Assembly: GCA_003511885.1 (NCBI GenBank)
Contig: DOIX01000343.1
Coordinates: 1 to 6,037, forward strand
From: Cyanobacteria bacterium UBA11153
GTDB lineage: Bacteria; Cyanobacteriota; Cyanobacteriia; Cyanobacteriales; Coleofasciculaceae
Length of the DNA stretch: 6,037 bases
Direction: 5' to 3'
A program made the position numbers and the translations under genes. Below the pieces are notes generated by a model. That model was not told where the DNA came from and made no database searches. It saw only the letters and a program-made list of their open reading frames with translations. Positions within the stretch are counted from its first letter, which is position 1; every line of letters starts with the position of its first letter. Below are positions 3,701 through 6,037 of the stretch, in pieces.

Positions 3701-6037
3701 GCGACTTTTAGCCCTAATCCGCCTAAGCCTCCCGTAATTAAATAAGTGCTATCGGGAGTAATCGCTAAGGAAGTTATTGAAGATGCTGTAGGTTTTTGGT
3801 GAATGAGACGGGGCAGATAGCGGATATTACCGCGCCAAACTACTTCAGTTTCCCCATAAGGTTGTAAAATTTGGTGTAATAACCGCACAGCTTGGTATTG
3901 CGGATGCCCGCCATCCAAATCAATTAAACCACCCCAAATTTCCGGATGCTCTCTAGCCGCGACACAACCTAGTCCCCATAATGGAGATTGGGCAATCCCT
4001 AATGAATTTTTTTCTAAGCCCAAAGGTTGTACCTCTTGAGTTACTAACCACAAACGCGGTGGCTGAGATAATTCCGCCCTAACCAGAGATTGGATTAAAT
4101 ATAAAACACTGCGACATCCGATATCCAATCCTTCTGTCAGAGTTTCCGGTGTCAATTTTTCCGGCGACACCGCATCCAGACTCCATAAATGCAAGACACC
4201 CCAGGTAACTGATTGATTTGCGCTCTTTTCCTTATCCTGGGGAGACTTGAGAGCTTCCCGTAACAACTGCTGGAAATCTGACAGATGACAAGGATTAACC
4301 TGATAAAGATCTTGTCCCAACTTCTGGTAAGCTGTACCAATAGAAACTAGAATAGCGCGATCGCCTCTTTTTTGTAATTGACTGGCTATTTCCCTCCCCA
4401 CACCGCTTCTATCGCTAAAAATTAACCAATTTTTAGGATATCCATCTGTCGGTGTCACTGATGTCGGGGCTAATATCTCCCTTTGAGTTAAATCTTGATT
4501 CCTCAATCCTTCATCCTGACTTGGGGCTGAATTAATCGATTTTCCCGACAAACTCTCCCTTGTCTCGTTACCATCCCCTCCTTCACCCTGACTTGGGGCT
4601 GAATTAGCGGATTGTCTTGTGAAATTGCTATTTATATAGTTATTACCAAATTCCCTATCTTCTCTTGAGGATGGATGAATAGTTTCCCTCGCGATACTGC
4701 CACTTATATATATAGTGCCAGATTTCCCAGCCTGACTTAGGGGTAAATTAACCGATTCTCTTGTCAAATTACCATTTATTTCATTATCGCCTAAGTCGCG
4801 AGCGCGATTTTTGGTTAAATTAGCCGATTCTCTAGCAAAATTACCATTTATTTCATTATCGCCCCCTCCTTCATCCTGACTTAGGGCTGAATTAACCGAT
4901 TCTCTTGTCAAATTACCATTTATTTCATTATCGCCCAAGTCGCGAGCGCGATTTTTGGTTAAATTAGCCGATTCTCTAGCGAAAGAGCCATTTATTTCAT
5001 TATCGCCCAAGTTGCGATCGCGATTTGCGACTAAATTCATCGATTTTCCTCTGAAACTAGCACTTGTCTGGCTGGCATCACCGACTTCAGCCCAACCCCG
5101 GCATGAATTAGTCGATTTTCCTCTGAAACTAGCACTTATATAGTCAGCGCCGAATTCGTCATCCTGACTTAGCGATGAATTAGTTGATTTTCCTCTGAAA
5201 CTAGCACTTATCTCGCTAACGCCTAATTCCTTATCCCAATTTAAGGCTACATTACTGAATTTTGCGGCGAAAGTAGCACTTATCTCGCTAACGCCTAATT
5301 CCTTATCGTGACTTGAGGATAAATTCATCGATTCTACTGCCCAAGTGCCCCTGATACAGTTATCGCCCAATTCCTTATCCCGACTTGGCGATGAATTAAT
5401 GGATTTTTTCGTGAAAGCGTCACTTATATAGTTATCGCCGAATTCCCTATCTTGACTTGAGGCTGAATTACCTGATTTTTCCGCGAAACTACCGCTTATA
5501 TAGTTATCGCCGAATTCGCTATCCCGACTTAATGCTGAATTACCTGATTTTTCCGCGAAAGTGCCACTTATATAATTATCGCCGAATTCGCTATCCCGAC
5601 TTAATGCTGAATTACCTGATTTTTCCGCGAAACTAGCACTTATATAGTTATCGCCGAATTCACTATCTTTCCTTGAGGATAAACCAATCGATTTTGCCGC
5701 GAAACTATCGCTTATCTGGCTAACACCGAATTCGCTATCTTCCCTTGAGGATAAACCAATCGATTTTGCCGCGAAACTACCGCTTATCTGGCTAACGCCC
5801 ACTTCACTATCCCGACTTAAGGCTGAATTACCTGATTTTTCCGCGAAACTAGCACTTATATAGTTATCTCCGAATTCACTATCTTTCCTTGAGGATAAAC
5901 CAATCGATTTTGCCGCGAAACTATCGCTTATCTTGCTCACACCGAATTCGCTATCTTCCCTTGAGGCTGGATGACTGGATTTTTCCGCGAAACTATCGCT
6001 TATCTTGCTAACCCCCAATTCACTATCTTGACTTAAT
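742..6037 (-). CDS. ols: Type I polyketide synthase C-terminal part (repeats-KR-ACP-ST-TE), olefin synthase/CurM-like, 5' end off window
   Basis: This is a cytosolic megasynthase part that reduces, sulfonates and releases a carrier-bound beta-ketoacyl chain as a terminal alkene. Residues are numbered from the TTG at 6018-6016. The order is 24-residue repeats (2-505), structural KR half (about 527-745), KR (about 756-985, TGGLGGLG at 762), ACP (GMDSL, Ser1072), ST (SSPRAGST at 1162) and TE (GHSMGS, Ser1567). It stops with TAG at 742-744. The TTG is not the start: the six codons before it read LSQDSE, which continues the repeat, and the frame is open to the edge, so the gene is cut by the window. 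Neither DH nor ER is present, as expected if the ST needs a beta-hydroxyl. KR-ACP-ST-TE is known from Ols and CurM. Ols is favoured because no further PKS gene follows, but the missing N-terminus (FAAL-ACP-KS-AT in Ols) would decide. No promoter or ribosome binding site is visible. Confidence 0.96.
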   Translation of the reverse strand, partial: LSQDSELGVSKISDSFAEKSSHPASREDSEFGVSKISDSFAAKSIGLSSRKDSEFGDNYISASFAEKSGNSALSRDSEVGVSQISGSFAAKSIGLSSREDSEFGVSQISDSFAAKSIGLSSRKDSEFGDNYISASFAEKSGNSALSRDSEFGDNYISGTFAEKSGNSALSRDSEFGDNYISGSFAEKSGNSASSQDREFGDNYISDAFTKKSINSSPSRDKELGDNCIRGTWAVESMNLSSSHDKELGVSEISATFAAKFSNVALNWDKELGVSEISASFRGKSTNSSLSQDDEFGADYISASFRGKSTNSCRGWAEVGDASQTSASFRGKSMNLVANRDRNLGDNEINGSFARESANLTKNRARDLGDNEINGNLTRESVNSALSQDEGGGDNEINGNFARESANLTKNRARDLGDNEINGNLTRESVNLPLSQAGKSGTIYISGSIARETIHPSSREDREFGNNYINSNFTRQSANSAPSQGEGGDGNETRESLSGKSINSAPSQDEGLRNQDLTQREILAPTSVTPTDGYPKNWLIFSDRSGVGREIASQLQKRGDRAILVSIGTAYQKLGQDLYQVNPCHLSDFQQLLREALKSPQDKEKSANQSVTWGVLHLWSLDAVSPEKLTPETLTEGLDIGCRSVLYLIQSLVRAELSQPPRLWLVTQEVQPLGLEKNSLGIAQSPLWGLGCVAAREHPEIWGGLIDLDGGHPQYQAVRLLHQILQPYGETEVVWRGNIRYLPRLIHQKPTASSITSLAITPDSTYLITGGLGGLGLKVAQWMVQQQGAKHLVLVSRSQPSPAVVAEVDELTQWGAEIIVKQVDVTRETEVAQCLNDIGDTLPPLRGIIHAAGILDDGVLLHQSWEQFERVLSPKVAGAWHLHHLTQGMELDFFVLFSSAAAILNPPGQGNHAAANRFLDSLAHYRQQQGLPALTINWGAWGDVGVVAKPDLGKRLILQGIDTICWQDGIEVLTYLMKQNLTQVGVLPIDWQKFSQQTPNGDKIPFLAEVVRETQGAQRKEESEGEGKISEILTQLLNLESSKREEYLEKYLQKQIGKALGMVTEVPCDRNVMDLGMDSLMVVEILNACKRDLQLTLYPREFYERPEINSLAKYLTSEVAQAHGQKIIQVTKTKTPARDLEILAWATTHKSITYSKPTQRNQSVAFILSSPRAGSTLLRVMLAGHHALFSPPELHLLPFENMAEWSEDLGLSYLGEGLQRAFMELMAIDANASKKIVRDLTAQNIPTQAVYAQIQQLAGNRLLVDKSPSYAASIQTLERAEDLFAGAKYIHLVRHPYSVIESFARNRIDKILGIKNLDPYFVAEEVWTTCNNNVREFCQNIESSRHYLVKYEELVRNPAQIMTGLCDFLGVPFDEAVLHPYQGKRMTDGVHAKSLPIDDPNFLKHDKIDPTLADVWQKIKLPQPLGENAQKIAKELGYQLPVAEITETEVSVKEVRDESLEVRREKKSPITHTPQPMTEFYIDVRGLRLCLCRWGEKTNPLIVCVHGILEHGAAWERVAVPLANQGYQVIAIDQRGHGKSAHAHGAYQLLDYLGDLDGIVREITDTPFILVGHSMGSAVTATFASLRSQKVKQLILVEPVLPSDIADGDAAQQIATHLDYLASPPQHPIFPDLNTVAARLRQATPSMSEELALKTAQRLTETCDGGIRWRWDSWLQIRTGIGFNGGTFTRNRYLNLLNQIQIPTTLIYGDNSNFNKPEDLQAQQKAMPQAKRIILSGGHNLPIDAPEALATAIAEGYSEGLGDSC
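775..1611 (-). other. Decarboxylating alpha/beta-hydrolase thioesterase (TE) domain
   Basis: Residues about 1470-1748 form an alpha/beta hydrolase that releases the chain. The nucleophile is Ser1567 in LVGHSMGS, the oxyanion region is VHGILEHGAAW, the acid is Glu1591 in LILVEPVLP and the base is His1732 in SGGHNLPIDAPE. A Ser-Glu-His triad with 24 residues between Ser and Glu matches what I recall of CurM TE (Ser100, Glu124). Arg1671 and Asn1677 in IRTGIGFN are six apart, like the CurM pair recalled as Arg205 and Asn211 that recognises the beta-sulfate. In that family, hydrolysis is followed by loss of CO2 and sulfate, leaving a terminal double bond. The residue numbers for CurM are from memory. 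The domain is complete and the protein ends ten residues after it. Confidence 0.92.
1609..1716 (-). other. Charged ST-TE linker with an in-frame 21-bp duplication
   Basis: Residues 1435-1470 join ST to TE and have no fold signature. EVRDESL and EVRREK repeat seven residues apart. On DNA, TCTTACCTCT occurs at 1651-1660 and again at 1672-1681, exactly 21 bp apart. Then come a purine-rich stretch, short C-runs and an ATG at 1611-1609 opening MTEFYIDVRG, where the TE fold begins. The composition is more like spacer DNA than coding DNA, suggesting a join between once separate genes. No Shine-Dalgarno is seen before the ATG, so separate translation of TE is unlikely. Confidence 0.6.
1729..2556 (-). 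other. PAPS-dependent sulfotransferase (ST) domain
   Basis: Residues about 1155-1430 resemble the ST domains of CurM and Ols, which move a sulfonate from PAPS to the beta-hydroxyl of the ACP-bound chain and so turn it into a leaving group. The 5'-phosphosulfate loop is AFILSSPRAGSTLLR (Ser1163 to Thr1169). The 3'-phosphate site is YIHLVRHPYSVIESF, with Arg1287 and Ser1295 as the likely contacts. SPPELHLLPF (Glu1186, His1188) is a further conserved-looking segment near the active site in this family; I do not assign a catalytic base firmly. The C-terminal part contains GKRMTDGVH, in the place of the family's PAPS-binding Gly-rich loop. The fold appears complete and undamaged. Confidence 0.92.
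2683..2913 (-). other. Acyl carrier protein (ACP) domain
   Basis: Residues about 1036-1112 are a phosphopantetheine carrier of usual length. The attachment site is Ser1072 in DLGMDSLMVVE (codon 2805-2803). The preceding helix (EKYLQKQIGKALG) and the closing FYERPEINSLAKYL are typical. It holds the growing acyl chain as a thioester between KR, ST and TE. It needs activation by a phosphopantetheinyl transferase encoded elsewhere. Confidence 0.95.
3064..3753 (-). other. Ketoreductase (KR) domain, B-type signature, His at the catalytic Tyr position
   Basis: Residues about 756-985 form the NADPH-dependent reductase that turns the beta-keto group into a beta-hydroxyl. The cofactor loop TGGLGGLG is at 762-769. 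HAAGILDDG carries the LDD triplet (848-850) that marks B-type KRs, which give the 3R hydroxyl. Lys868, Ser892 and Asn909 align with the catalytic set at the spacing seen in erythromycin KR1 (Lys to Ser 24, Ser to Tyr 13). The Tyr position is His905, in GQGNHAAAN, encoded by CAT at 3306-3304. The domain ends with LTINWGAWGDVG. Everything else looks intact, so it is either an active variant or a reductase with lowered activity. The ST downstream needs a hydroxyl substrate, which argues for activity unless another enzyme supplies it. Confidence 0.93.
3784..4440 (-). other. Structural (pseudo) ketoreductase subdomain
   Basis: Residues about 527-745 match the N-terminal half of a PKS ketoreductase, a degenerate Rossmann fold that braces the catalytic half. 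It opens with NWLIFSDRSGVG, a remnant of the nucleotide-binding turn. It closes with the family signature SPLWGLGCVAAREHPE followed by WGGLIDLD, which normally sits shortly before the catalytic Rossmann fold. It therefore belongs with the KR that follows at 3064-3753. It begins about 20 residues after the last repeat unit, which places the repeats outside the fold rather than inside it. Confidence 0.88.
4504..6037 (-). repeat. In-frame 72-bp (24-residue) tandem repeat array, 21 full units plus a partial
   Basis: Residues 2-505 of the synthase split into 21 consecutive units of exactly 24 codons with no net indel, and a 22nd unit runs off the right edge. The typical unit is GDNYISxSFAEKS followed by xNSxLSRDSEF. 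The most conserved positions are Gly1, Ile5, Ser8, Phe9, Lys12, Ser13, Asp21 and Glu23, with Phe or Leu at 24. Units near the KR (338-433) have drifted to GDNEINGxFARES and are rich in Arg and Asn; the last two (458-505) are the most degenerate. The sequence is hydrophilic and Ser-rich, with no Cys pattern, membrane segment or catalytic motif that I recognise. I know no family with this repeat. Its place just before the structural KR half suggests a greatly expanded AT-KR linker, but this is inferred because the AT is not in view. Confidence 0.95.

Noticed and set aside
4955..5143. A plus-strand open frame across the repeat array with its own internal repetition
   Set aside because: Any frame across a 72-bp repeat appears repetitive. 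The minus-strand frame is open across all units and continuous with the PKS domains, whereas this one covers under three units.
4504..6037. The 72-bp repeat array as a CRISPR or as multiple ACP domains
   Set aside because: There is no repeat/spacer alternation, all units are coding without indels, and no unit has a DSL phosphopantetheine site or the length of a carrier domain.

Overview
The window comes from a cyanobacterium. The main evidence is four exact copies of the HIP1 octamer GCGATCGC (1275-1282, 2830-2837, 4357-4364, 5014-5021), together with moderate-to-low GC, repeat-rich non-coding DNA and a gene type typical of cyanobacteria. I cannot name the species.

One minus-strand gene fills almost everything from 742 to the right edge. 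It ends at a TAG at 742-744, and its frame is still open at 6037, so its beginning lies outside the window. It is the C-terminal part of a type I polyketide synthase. In reading order it has a long array of 24-residue repeats (4504-6037), a structural (pseudo) ketoreductase half (about 3784-4440), a catalytic-type ketoreductase (KR, about 3064-3753), an acyl carrier protein (ACP, about 2683-2913), a PAPS-dependent sulfotransferase (ST, about 1729-2556) and an alpha/beta-hydrolase thioesterase (TE, about 775-1611). KR-ACP-ST-TE is the ending of cyanobacterial olefin synthase (Ols) and of CurM in curacin biosynthesis. The beta-keto group is reduced, the beta-hydroxyl is sulfonated, and the thioesterase hydrolyses and decarboxylates the chain to leave a terminal alkene. 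The loading, ketosynthase (KS) and acyltransferase (AT) parts are expected beyond the right edge.

The most unusual feature is the repeat array. It has 21 complete units of exactly 24 codons plus a partial unit running off the edge, placed directly before the ketoreductase where a PKS module normally has only a short AT-to-KR linker. It contains nested younger duplications of 144 and 216 bp. A second oddity is that the residue aligning with the ketoreductase catalytic tyrosine is histidine.

Positions 1-741, downstream of the gene, hold no convincing gene. They carry a 65-bp tandem repeat (two identical copies plus a partial one), a pair of dispersed direct repeats with TTAGC-type motifs, an inverted repeat, and one small hairpin that could be a weak terminator for the minus-strand transcript. 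No RNA gene, CRISPR array, transposase or promoter could be supported.
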